The notes under the pieces are model-generated. The model was given only the letters and a program-made list of their open reading frames with translations, ran no database searches and was not told the origin of the DNA. 64,000 nt of DNA from Arsukibacterium sp. UBA3155 (GTDB taxonomy: Bacteria; Pseudomonadota; Gammaproteobacteria; Enterobacterales; Alteromonadaceae), in the NCBI GenBank assembly GCA_002364615.1, contig DEYP01000025.1:186001-250000 (forward strand), written 5' to 3'. Positions 38,081 through 46,328 of the stretch are shown here, piece by piece. A program made the translations under genes and the position numbers. Positions within the stretch are counted from its first letter, which is position 1, and every line of letters begins with the position of its first letter.

Positions 38081-40156
38081 ATGTTTAAACACCTGACCTT
38101 AAGCTTACTATGCATTAGCGTATTTGGCTGCTCACCTGCAGACAAACCCGTCTCGCAAGACAGCAGTAGTACCCAAACAACAGTAAAAAGCAGTGAAAAC
38201 TATGCGGTGTTATTTGGTGGCACTCAGGTGGGTGAGCTCAAGGTTGAGCGACTGAACAATGAGCTGAAGATTGATTATGGCTATAGCAACAATGGTCGCG
38301 GTTCAAGCAGCGTTGAAAGCCTGCGGTTATCTGATACCGGTTTGCCGTTAGCATGGCAAATTGATGGCAAAACCGTGTTTGGCAATGCCGTTGCTGAGTC
38401 TTTTCAGGCCGCTGACGGCAGCGCTTCATGGCAAGATGCCGCTGGCGGCGGTAAAGCAGCCTTCTCAGATGAGTCAATGTACGTGGCACAAAACGCCAGC
38501 CCTTATTCATTGTATATTTATGCCAGTGCGCTGCTCAATAGTGAAAACAATAAGCTGCCTGCGCTACCTGGCGGCGAACTTCGAATTGACAAAATTGATA
38601 CCATTTCTCTGAAAAGTACCAATGCAGGCACTCCGGTCGAAGCCAGCATTTTCGCCATTTCAGGTATTAGTCTAGATCCGAGCTATATTGCACTTAATAA
38701 TGAAGCCGAAATGCTCGGTTATTTATCTCCTCGCTTTACCCTGCTTCGAAATGACCTGATTGGCGAGGATCAGAAATTACGGGAACTGGCAGCAGAGCTT
38801 AATGCTTCTCGCTTTGAAGCGATCGCACAGCGTGCCACCAATACATTTGAAAAACCGGTGCGCATTAATAACGTGCGGATATTTGAACCACAAACCTTGT
38901 CGCTGTCGAAGCCTAAATCGGTGCTGTTAAACCAAAATAAAATTGCGGCCATTGAGGCCGTCGTGCAACAACCATCGCCTGATGAAGTAGTAATTGACGG
39001 CAATGGCGGCACCCTTATTCCCGGGTTGTATGAAATGCATGGCCATATGAGTGACGACGATGCCTTGCTAAATGTAATGGCTGGCGTTACCTCGGTACGC
39101 GATATGGGTAATGAAATGGAGGTACTTGAGGCCCTGGAAGATAAAATAGAGCGCAATGTGTTAATTGGCCCACGCATCAGCAAAAGTGCCTTTATCGAAG
39201 GCAAAAGTCCGTTTTCTAACGCTACCGGCGAGTTGGCAGCAAGCGAACAAGAAGCAGTAGATTTGATCAAAATGTATGCTGAGCGCGGTGGCTATCATCA
39301 GATTAAAATTTACAGCTCTGTTAAAGGTGAATGGGTGCCAGCGATGGCAGCGGAGGCCAAAAAGCACGGCATGCGGGTAGCAGGCCACATTCCGGCATTT
39401 TCTAAAGTTGATGAAATGATGCTAAACGGCTATGACGAAGTGACGCATATTAATCAGCTGATGTTGAGCTGGGTGCTGGACAGAGAAGAAGACACCCGTA
39501 CCCTGTTTCGCATTACCGGCATGAAACGTTTTGCAGAGTTAGATCTTAATAGCGAAGCCGTTAAAACCTCACTGGATATTATGGTCGACAAAAATATTGC
39601 GATAGACCCAACCATGGTAATTCATGAATTCGGGCTTACCGGGCGCAACGGCCAGACCCGGGTTGGCATGGTAGATTACATTGATCACATGCCTATTGGT
39701 GTGCAGCGCTCAGCCAAACAAGCGCTGCTTAATGTAGCAGATGAGGCGGAAGATAAAGCCTATAAAGCCGCGTTTGAGAAAATACTGGCGACCTTAAGCC
39801 TGATGCATCAGCGGGGTATTTTCATTGTCCCTGGCACTGATTTAGGCGGTGCCTTTGAGCTGCATCGCGAGTTAGAGTTATTTTCAAAAATCGGAATGTC
39901 AAATGCAGAAGTGTTGCGCCGGGCTTCATACGATATGGCGAACTACCTCGCATATGGCGAGCAGTTAGGCAGCATTGAAACCGGGAAGCTGGCCGACTTT
40001 TTCTTAGTACCCGGCAACCCACTTGAAGACTTACGCGCTATTAAGACGGTATCGCTGGTCGCTAAAGATGGTCAGATTTATTTCCCCTCTGAGGTTTACC
40101 CAGAGTTTGGTATTAAACCCTTCACTGATGTGCCGCAAGTACATTATGGCGACTAA
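38081..40156 (+). CDS. Amidohydrolase lipoprotein with an extra N-terminal domain
   Basis: 691 residues, lipobox VFGC (Cys17). Residues about 40-260 are an unassigned beta-rich domain. The amidohydrolase part starts near 265 and holds a complete binuclear metal set: His320 and His322 in EMHGHMSDDD, Lys409 in QIKIYSSVKGE, His436 in VAGHIPAF, His456 in VTHIN and Asp587 in VPGTDLGG. It ends with the usual LGSIETGKLADFFLVPGNP composite-domain motif. Secreted relatives cleave dipeptides, isoaspartyl or N-acyl amino acids; the substrate here is unknown. Confidence 0.85.
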   Translation: MFKHLTLSLLCISVFGCSPADKPVSQDSSSTQTTVKSSENYAVLFGGTQVGELKVERLNNELKIDYGYSNNGRGSSSVESLRLSDTGLPLAWQIDGKTVFGNAVAESFQAADGSASWQDAAGGGKAAFSDESMYVAQNASPYSLYIYASALLNSENNKLPALPGGELRIDKIDTISLKSTNAGTPVEASIFAISGISLDPSYIALNNEAEMLGYLSPRFTLLRNDLIGEDQKLRELAAELNASRFEAIAQRATNTFEKPVRINNVRIFEPQTLSLSKPKSVLLNQNKIAAIEAVVQQPSPDEVVIDGNGGTLIPGLYEMHGHMSDDDALLNVMAGVTSVRDMGNEMEVLEALEDKIERNVLIGPRISKSAFIEGKSPFSNATGELAASEQEAVDLIKMYAERGGYHQIKIYSSVKGEWVPAMAAEAKKHGMRVAGHIPAFSKVDEMMLNGYDEVTHINQLMLSWVLDREEDTRTLFRITGMKRFAELDLNSEAVKTSLDIMVDKNIAIDPTMVIHEFGLTGRNGQTRVGMVDYIDHMPIGVQRSAKQALLNVADEAEDKAYKAAFEKILATLSLMHQRGIFIVPGTDLGGAFELHRELELFSKIGMSNAEVLRRASYDMANYLAYGEQLGSIETGKLADFFLVPGNPLEDLRAIKTVSLVAKDGQIYFPSEVYPEFGIKPFTDVPQVHYGD

Positions 40157-40175
40157 CTATTTGAACATTTAGCTG

Positions 40176-40202
40176 ACAAGGCCACTGTTAAGGTGGCCTT
40201 GT
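40176..40202. terminator. Hairpin between the amidohydrolase and arfB
   Basis: ACAAGGCCAC (40176-40185) and GTGGCCTTGT (40193-40202) pair around TGTTAAG. It sits 20 bases after the amidohydrolase stop; a short T-rich stretch follows. Confidence 0.7.
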
Positions 40203-40261
40203 GTTTGCTGTACCAATTTCTGTGATAATTTTCTATAACAATTTTCTGAAACAAAAACACT

Positions 40262-40681
40262 CTAATGATCAGGCTTACCCTGTCGCAACGCCTTGGTTTT
40301 ACTACGTTGTTTCTTGCCTTCTAACCGTCGTTGCTGGCTGCCATAAGTGGGTTTGGTTGCCACCCGTCTTTTCTGCACTTTAGCAACCGACTGCACCAGC
40401 TCAATAAACTGCGCCAATGCCAGTTCCCGGTTCATTTCCTGGCTACGGCTTTGCTGACATTTAATAATCACTTTGCCACTTTTAGTAATGCGATGGTCGC
40501 TGCGATTAAGTAAGCGGTGTTTATAGAAATCTGGCAATGACGAGGCATTGATATCGAAGATAATCTGTACGGCAGTCGATACTTTATTAACATGTTGACC
40601 ACCTGCCCCGGAAGCACGAATGTATTGCCATTCGAGCTCGTTATCGGCGATGCTTACGCTTGTAGAAATTGTAATTGCCAC
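40262..40681 (-). CDS. arfB: Alternative ribosome-rescue peptidyl-tRNA hydrolase ArfB (YaeJ)
   Basis: 139 residues from a GTG at 40679-40681, six bases after the AAGGA of AGGAAGGA, giving MAITISTSVSIADNELEW; this matches the E. coli protein in length (140). The longer frame to 40714 runs through the Shine-Dalgarno. The release-factor motif GGQ is in RASGAGGQHVNKVST, and the basic C-terminal tail (QQRRLEGKKQRSKTKAL) enters the empty mRNA channel. It rescues non-stop ribosomes, a backup to the SmpB/tmRNA system encoded 4 kb away. Confidence 0.94.
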   Translation of the reverse strand: MAITISTSVSIADNELEWQYIRASGAGGQHVNKVSTAVQIIFDINASSLPDFYKHRLLNRSDHRITKSGKVIIKCQQSRSQEMNRELALAQFIELVQSVAKVQKRRVATKPTYGSQQRRLEGKKQRSKTKALRQGKPDH

Positions 40682-41000
40682 GCATTTCCTTCCTATTTCC
40701 GCTTCAACTGCCACTTTATGAACTTACGCTTAATTGATCAGCGAACTGGTGACAAAAAAGTTTAAAAAATTAACAACTGTAAAATCAAGTTATTATTTAA
40801 AGATTATCTTTTATTGGAACAGATCCGGCGACTTTGGGTTTGACCCACTAAAAGATGATCTGCATAGTAATTGTGCCTGAGCACAGTGAAGTGCCCTACT
40901 TTATCATGGACGGTTAGGTCTTAGCAGGCTAAGCACCAATAAACACAGACCGTAATTTTATCGATAGCTTAGGTAGTACTATCATCTTCAGGGTATAACG
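40682..41000. other. 319-base intergenic gap with a near-palindrome
   Basis: A/T-rich gap between divergent arfB and the acyltransferase. No gene is credible. An imperfect palindrome GGTCTTAGCAGGCTAAGCACC (about 40916-40937) could be a regulator binding site. Nothing else was recognised. Confidence 0.35.
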
Positions 41001-41843
41001 ATGACACTGTTTAATCCGACATTGCGAACGCCGGAGCAAAATGCTTTTGTGCCAACAATATCAAAAGAGAAATCAGCAACTGAACTGAACCTTTCGGATT
41101 TTAGTGCTTTTTTCCAAGCCTCTCAGGCGCTGAGCCACCAGCAAAAGAATAACGTATTTCGCTTACGTCATAAAGTATACTGTGAAGAACTCAGCTTCGA
41201 GCCGCCACGGGCTTCAGGTCTGGAGCACGATGACGATGACCAGCGCGCACTGCATTGCGCTCTGGCTGAAGTGCAAAGCGGTGAGATCGCCGGTACTGTG
41301 CGATTAATTCACTGTGAACAAGATCCTGGCCCGCTGCCCATTGAAAAATTCTACGCCGGCCGCTTTACCACCCCGCATTTAATTCCCCAGTGTTTTCCAC
41401 GGGAAAATGTGTGTGAGATATCCAGACTGGCCGTTGCCGCACAATTCAGGCGTCGTTTGAAAGATGCTTCGGCCAAGGATTTACCCGCGCTTAGTAGTGC
41501 GAAACAACCATTTCATCGTTATATCGCTATTGGCTTGTACCTTATGGCAACAGCAATGTGCCTGGAAAAAGGATACTACCACGGCTTTGTTAGTATTGAG
41601 CCCAGCCTGGCCAGAATACTGCAACGCATTGGCATTAATTTTACCCAGATCGGCGAAGCCATCGACTTTAACGGTAAGCGAGCGCCTTACTATCTGGACG
41701 GTCGTGAAGTTATCGCTAATTTACAACCTGAGTACCGGCTATTAATGCAAACCTTAAGTCGGCAGTTACTCAGCAAAACGGAACAACATGTTGTAAACCG
41801 GCAGATTAAATCAGCTTCTGATTTACATTGGGCCATAGCCTGA
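41001..41843 (+). CDS. PEP-CTERM/exosortase-system N-acyltransferase (GNAT fold)
   Basis: 280 residues. Related to autoinducer synthases and GNAT enzymes: FRLRHKVYCEELSFEP (near residue 52), GLEHDDDDQRALHC, then AGTVRLI, and the conserved CEISRLAVAAQFRRR (near 140). This family is found in genomes with exosortase/PEP-CTERM sorting, where it may acylate an amino acid or extracellular product. No exosortase or PEP-CTERM protein is in the window, so its partners lie elsewhere. Confidence 0.82.
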   Translation: MTLFNPTLRTPEQNAFVPTISKEKSATELNLSDFSAFFQASQALSHQQKNNVFRLRHKVYCEELSFEPPRASGLEHDDDDQRALHCALAEVQSGEIAGTVRLIHCEQDPGPLPIEKFYAGRFTTPHLIPQCFPRENVCEISRLAVAAQFRRRLKDASAKDLPALSSAKQPFHRYIAIGLYLMATAMCLEKGYYHGFVSIEPSLARILQRIGINFTQIGEAIDFNGKRAPYYLDGREVIANLQPEYRLLMQTLSRQLLSKTEQHVVNRQIKSASDLHWAIA

Positions 41844-41886
41844 TAGATTGCGTATCTGAATTATCATTGATTAACAGATAGCCACT

Positions 41887-42855
41887 ATGGATTCGTTGAG
41901 TCAGATTTGTTTAGGTGCGGGCGTTGCCACCCTGGTTATGGGTAACAAAGTACCGCTAAAACACGCGCTGTTATGGGGCGCGGTAGCAGGTACCTTACCG
42001 GATTTGGATGTATTGTTCGGTGCTGGCGATGCGATCACTAAAATGGTTAGCCACCGTGGCAATTCGCACGCTCTGCTTTATCTGGCATTACTAAGCCCGC
42101 TTTTTGCGTGGCTGATTTCAGCTATCCATCGCCAGCGTTTACTATTTCCGCGCTGGTGGCTGGCCATCAGCCTGGTACTGATTACCCATCCTTTACTGGA
42201 TGTAATGACCATTTATGGCACCCGACTGGGTTTACCCTTTACCAATACGCCCTTTGGCATTGGTAGTATTTTCATTATTGACCCGTTGTATACCTTACCG
42301 CTTGTGATTACGCTGGTAGTTGCATTCCTAAGGCCAAACTGGTGCAGTCGCGCTGCGGCTTGTGGTTTGGGTCTGTCTTCACTTTATTTAATCTGGAGTT
42401 TGGGCGCACAGCAGTACATAACAGCACAGGTTAATGCGAAACTTCCTGCGCCAGCCCCAACGGGAATACTGGTCACGCCAACGCCTTTTAATACCCTGTT
42501 GTGGCGGGTGCTTATTATGAATGAAAACGGCTATTACGAAGGTTTCTATAATGTGCTGAGCCAGGATACAGCCATTGACTATCAGTTTTTTGCTCAGGAT
42601 ACCGATTTACGCGAGCACTATGCAGATCACCCGGATATTTCCCGTATCGCATCATTTAGCCACGGCTTTTATAGCTTAACGCCGCAAGATGATAAGCTTA
42701 TTCTGACTGATTTAAGAATGGGTTTACGCCAAAATTACGCTTTCAATTTCGAAGTGACACCTGATGCCAGTGCACCACCACTGGCCTTACCCAGAGCCTA
42801 TGATATGACGGCCACGCTGCGTTGGATGCAGCAAAAACTGGCAGCTGCACATTGA
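41887..42855 (+). CDS. Membrane-bound metal-dependent hydrolase (YdjM/DUF457 family)
   Basis: 322 residues with about five N-terminal membrane helices and a soluble C-terminal part (about 185-320). The family motifs are SLSQICLGAGVATLVMG, the Asp-rich GTLPDLDVLFG and the His cluster in VSHRGNSHALLYLALL. Homologues (E. coli YdjM, Bacillus YfhP) are inner-membrane proteins of uncertain reaction. It follows the acyltransferase after 43 bases on the same strand, so the two may be co-transcribed. Confidence 0.87.
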   Translation: MDSLSQICLGAGVATLVMGNKVPLKHALLWGAVAGTLPDLDVLFGAGDAITKMVSHRGNSHALLYLALLSPLFAWLISAIHRQRLLFPRWWLAISLVLITHPLLDVMTIYGTRLGLPFTNTPFGIGSIFIIDPLYTLPLVITLVVAFLRPNWCSRAAACGLGLSSLYLIWSLGAQQYITAQVNAKLPAPAPTGILVTPTPFNTLLWRVLIMNENGYYEGFYNVLSQDTAIDYQFFAQDTDLREHYADHPDISRIASFSHGFYSLTPQDDKLILTDLRMGLRQNYAFNFEVTPDASAPPLALPRAYDMTATLRWMQQKLAAAH

Positions 42856-42881
42856 AGCAGCTGCCAGCGTTCAGCTAAGTG

Positions 42882-44138
42882 TTACAGCCTGATTGCCAGG
42901 CCGTCATTTAGCGCCCTGCGGTATGCAGTAAACGCCGGAATACAAGCCAGCAATGCACTGACCATCAATACCGTAGCAGCCCAATACAGGCTTTGCAGGC
43001 TAAACGGATTAATGGTAATAAACAGACCATAATGGCTGGCCAGGGTGTCTTGCAAGCCCCATAACGTAACCACCAGCGTAATTGCCGCTGCCAGTAAGGC
43101 TAAAACCGTCAGTAGCAGCACTTCCAGCTGAATAAGTACAAATAAGTACCACGGGTGGGCGCCAACGGCACGTAACACCGCCATTTCCCGCTGCCGCTCT
43201 TTCATCGATGCCAGCAAGGTGGTCATCATGCCCACCAGCCCGGCTACCAGTACCAATAATGTAATCAGCAACAACAGGTTTTCAACCATTGACAGCATTT
43301 GCCATAATTCAGCCAATGCCACACCCGGCAATATTGCCGATAACGCTTCTCCTTTAAATTCGTTTATCTGGCGCTGCACCACAAAAGTGGCCATTCGGGA
43401 TTCCAGCCCCACCATAAACGCCGTAATGGCTTTGGGTGTTAAATCCTGTTGCAACGCCTGCTCTGCACTTAATTTACGCCCCGGCATTGGTGCGCCCTGC
43501 TGCCAGTCGATATGAATAGCCTCTATGCCTTCCAGACTGACATGAACGGTCTGATCCAGCGGGGTGCCGGTGGCGGCAAGAATACCGGTTACCGTAAAGG
43601 GTTTATCCTTATGCTCGCTAAAGCTAACCGCGCCGACACCGTGAGCCAGGGTTATCTCGTCGCCTAACTGGTAACCCAGCTTGCTGGCAACCTCAGCCCC
43701 TAATACGGTCTCATACACCCCTTCAAAGGCTTGGCCTTCGCTAAAACGTAAGCTTTGCTGGTTCGCATAGCGATAGTGCACAAAATAGTCGTTATTGGTG
43801 CCAAGCACCCGGTAGCCGCGATGCGAATCACCCAGCGCCAGTGGAATAGTCCAGCTAATTTGTGGATGCTTGCTAATACGCTGGTAGGTCGCCCAATTAA
43901 CATTGGCAGTGGCATTGCCAATTCTGAATACGGAATAAAGCAATAAATTAAGCTGGCCAGAACGGGCACCGACAATTAAATCGGTACCAGAAATAGTACT
44001 GGTAAAACTTTGTCTGGCTTCTTTTCGCAAGTGATCTATGCCAAACAGCAATACCAGGCTTATTGTTAACGAAAACAAGGTCATGATCGCCGTGCTACGA
44101 CGATTCCACAGGCTTTGCCGGGCAAGTTTTATTAACAT
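42882..44138 (-). CDS. ABC transporter permease, FtsX/MacB-like (Zrg cluster)
   Basis: 418 residues. MacB/FtsX topology: one N-terminal helix (about 15-35), a large periplasmic domain (about 40-265), then three helices (about 275-415). The EMAVLRAVGAHPWYLFVL coupling segment is between helices two and three. It overlaps the ATPase gene by seven bases. Together with the neighbouring DUF3299 and DUF2796 proteins it matches the gene content of the Vibrio zrg zinc-uptake locus (from memory), so zinc uptake or metal handling is the likely role. Confidence 0.85.
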   Translation of the reverse strand: MLIKLARQSLWNRRSTAIMTLFSLTISLVLLFGIDHLRKEARQSFTSTISGTDLIVGARSGQLNLLLYSVFRIGNATANVNWATYQRISKHPQISWTIPLALGDSHRGYRVLGTNNDYFVHYRYANQQSLRFSEGQAFEGVYETVLGAEVASKLGYQLGDEITLAHGVGAVSFSEHKDKPFTVTGILAATGTPLDQTVHVSLEGIEAIHIDWQQGAPMPGRKLSAEQALQQDLTPKAITAFMVGLESRMATFVVQRQINEFKGEALSAILPGVALAELWQMLSMVENLLLLITLLVLVAGLVGMMTTLLASMKERQREMAVLRAVGAHPWYLFVLIQLEVLLLTVLALLAAAITLVVTLWGLQDTLASHYGLFITINPFSLQSLYWAATVLMVSALLACIPAFTAYRRALNDGLAIRL

Positions 44139-44842
44139 GACTTTACTCCCTGTGCCAGATGTTGCATATCCAGTTGCTTATCAAAATAACGGCGTAACCC
44201 GGGGTCATGGCTGACAAATATCACTGTGGTGCCGCAAGCATTAGCCTGCTCCAGTAATATCTGCATAAAACTATCCCGGTTGTCGGCATCAAGGGCAGAA
44301 GTAGGTTCATCCGCAATCAGTAGTGCCGGCTCGGTCAGCAGCGCTCTGGCAATCGCAACACGCTGCTGCTGGCCAACACTTAATGCCGCTGCTTGTTGCT
44401 CAAATAGCTCAGGCTCGAGGCCCAGACGTTGCAGCAGCACCCTGGCCCGCTGTTCGCTGGTTTGCTTATTGCTGCCGGCAAAATGGGCGCTTAACAACAC
44501 ATTGTCCAGCACCGACAAATAAGAAATCAGATTAAGTTGCTGAAACACGACGCCAATATGACGAGCCCGCAAGGTATCGCGCTTTGCTGCCGACACGCTG
44601 CTAAATGGCTCGCCGTTTAGCTTAATTTCGCCTTGCCGTGGCGAAATAATACCGGCCAGTAAATTAAGTAACGTGGTTTTACCGCTACCCGAGGCACCTT
44701 TGATAAACAAATGCTGGCCGGGGGGCAATGACAGCTCAGGCAAACTCAGTTGCCAGCCCCCACGCCGGTAATAAAACACGACATTTTTGAGCTCAATAGC
44801 AGGAATTTTCGGCTTGTCGGTCACAGGTTTAATCCCGGTCAT
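44132..44842 (-). CDS. ABC transporter ATP-binding protein, LolD-like (Zrg cluster)
   Basis: 236 residues. Walker A GASGSGKTTLLNLLAG (near 55), signature LSVGQQQRVAIARALL (near 155), Walker B LLIADEPTSALDA, and the switch His in VIFVSHDPGL. It energises the overlapping FtsX-like permease. It is divergent from the DUF3299 gene by 57 bases, so the two directions may share control. Confidence 0.92.
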   Translation of the reverse strand: MTGIKPVTDKPKIPAIELKNVVFYYRRGGWQLSLPELSLPPGQHLFIKGASGSGKTTLLNLLAGIISPRQGEIKLNGEPFSSVSAAKRDTLRARHIGVVFQQLNLISYLSVLDNVLLSAHFAGSNKQTSEQRARVLLQRLGLEPELFEQQAAALSVGQQQRVAIARALLTEPALLIADEPTSALDADNRDSFMQILLEQANACGTTVIFVSHDPGLRRYFDKQLDMQHLAQGVKSC

Positions 44843-44899
44843 GTTATGATTACTCCATTAATTGGCGTCTATTATGCAAAATTAAGAGGGTAAGCTCCA

Positions 44900-45445
44900 A
44901 TGCTTAACAAGTTATCTGTTACGTTATCTATGGTGTTGGTCGCAAGCTTTAGCATGTTGCTCAGTGCCAGCGAAGTGAAAACAATTGAATGGACCGATTT
45001 AATGCCGGAAGAAGACTTAGCGGCGTTACAAGCAATGCCTGAAGTACAGCATGATTACAGTCAGCCGTCACCGTTTGATGATAACTACAATGGCGACGAC
45101 CCGGCCGCAGGTGCCTGGGAGCAGATCCTGCAGTCGGCTAAGGTGAAAGAAGAGTACAACAACACCAAAGTCCGGATCCCGGGGTTTATTGTACCGCTGG
45201 AGTTTGATAGCGAGCAAAATGTCACCAGCTTCTTCCTGGTACCTTACTTTGGCGCTTGTATTCATGTGCCGCCACCGCCGCCAAATCAGATTATTTACGT
45301 CAGTGGCGCAAAAAACCTGAAAGCCGATATGATTTATTCACCATTCTGGATTGTTGGCACCATCACTACCCAGCCAATGAGCCATGATTTAGCCAATGCG
45401 GCTTACAGTTTGAAAGCAGATGCGGTGGAAGAGTATACTTACTAA
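44900..45445 (+). CDS. DUF3299 exported protein (ZrgE-like)
   Basis: 181 residues with a signal peptide (1-24). The family motif is unmistakable: VRIPGFIVPLEFD, then FFLVPYFGACIHVPPPPPNQII (near residue 115-137) with its single Cys and His. Members are periplasmic or lipid-anchored partners of FtsX-type ABC systems. Divergent from the ABC genes; a hairpin terminator follows. Confidence 0.88.
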   Translation: MLNKLSVTLSMVLVASFSMLLSASEVKTIEWTDLMPEEDLAALQAMPEVQHDYSQPSPFDDNYNGDDPAAGAWEQILQSAKVKEEYNNTKVRIPGFIVPLEFDSEQNVTSFFLVPYFGACIHVPPPPPNQIIYVSGAKNLKADMIYSPFWIVGTITTQPMSHDLANAAYSLKADAVEEYTY

Positions 45446-45485
45446 AAGTGTAGCTACTGACGTTAACGCTGTTACTGCAAAACAT

Positions 45486-45524
45486 AAGCCCCCGCGACCA
45501 TAAGGTATGACGGGGGCTTTTTAT
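45486..45524. terminator. Terminator between the DUF3299 and DUF2796 genes
   Basis: AAGCCCCCG (45486-45494) pairs with CGGGGGCTT (45511-45519), with an inner ACC/GGT pairing and a T tract to 45522. It can serve both convergent genes. Confidence 0.85.
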
Positions 45525-45560
45525 ACCGGAAAGCAGATCAACTAAACGTTTTTAATCGTG

Positions 45561-46169
45561 TTAAAAACTAACGGAACTCTTTGCTAAACTTAAGTCAGTA
45601 GCGCCCTGCTGACCATTAATTACCCACTGTACTGATATTGTTTCTAACGTTGGCACCAGATTAAACAAGCTTACTGTTAATTCATTAAACCGTGCCGGTT
45701 GCTGACAAACCAAACTGATGTTGGCGTAAAAATCACTATGTTTGCTGCTCACTTTTGCAGTTAAATCGGTATTCGCATCAGCTTCTCCAACATCACAGCC
45801 GGCTTGTGGGTTAATGCTAAACCAGTTGCCCTGACGCAATATATCCAAGGCGGCATTGATCTCCTGGCGCTGCTCTGCGTTATTCGGCGCATGTTCAAAG
45901 CCTACAATATTGTAAGCAGCAGACTGCAACGCTACCATCGCCTCATTACCTTCAACCACGATGGTTAACGTAGCCTGACCATGCACATGTGTGCCAGGAC
46001 TGCCGAAATCGTCTTCGCCGTGTTCATGGCCATGTTTATGATCATGTTGATACTCATCTGTCGCCCCCGTTTGTTGGGCCAGCGCCATTGGCGTTGCGAC
46101 TAAAGCGGCCCCCAGGGTTATCACCTGCAGCCAACAGCGTGTCGCTGCGCTAAAACGTAAAAATGCCAT
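45561..46169 (-). CDS. DUF2796 zinc-binding exported protein (ZrgA-like)
   Basis: 202 residues. Signal peptide (about 1-31, ending ALAQQ), then a His-rich metal-binding stretch QHDHKHGHEHGEDDFG and the family motif GTHVHGQATLTIVVEGN. ZrgA proteins bind zinc in the periplasm and hand it to an ABC system. It is convergent with the DUF3299 gene rather than in one operon with it. Confidence 0.88.
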   Translation of the reverse strand: MAFLRFSAATRCWLQVITLGAALVATPMALAQQTGATDEYQHDHKHGHEHGEDDFGSPGTHVHGQATLTIVVEGNEAMVALQSAAYNIVGFEHAPNNAEQRQEINAALDILRQGNWFSINPQAGCDVGEADANTDLTAKVSSKHSDFYANISLVCQQPARFNELTVSLFNLVPTLETISVQWVINGQQGATDLSLAKSSVSF

Positions 46170-46328
46170 CTGTCAGTTCCTTGCTTTTTCTTCGTGTTGT
46201 TATCATACCCAGTTGTTAATGCAACGCAATATATTGCCGCATCCGGCAGATAGTAACCCCTTTAAATGGCTGATCTGGCGGCAGCAGAGCGGCGTAACAT
46301 TGACTACTATTCTCAAGAGTCAGGATTT

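Noticed and set aside
46213-46328. Short frame and upstream start for the first photolyase gene
   Set aside because: The start at 46329 gives the family N-terminus and puts the four FeS cysteines at the expected positions; the upstream codons have no family character.
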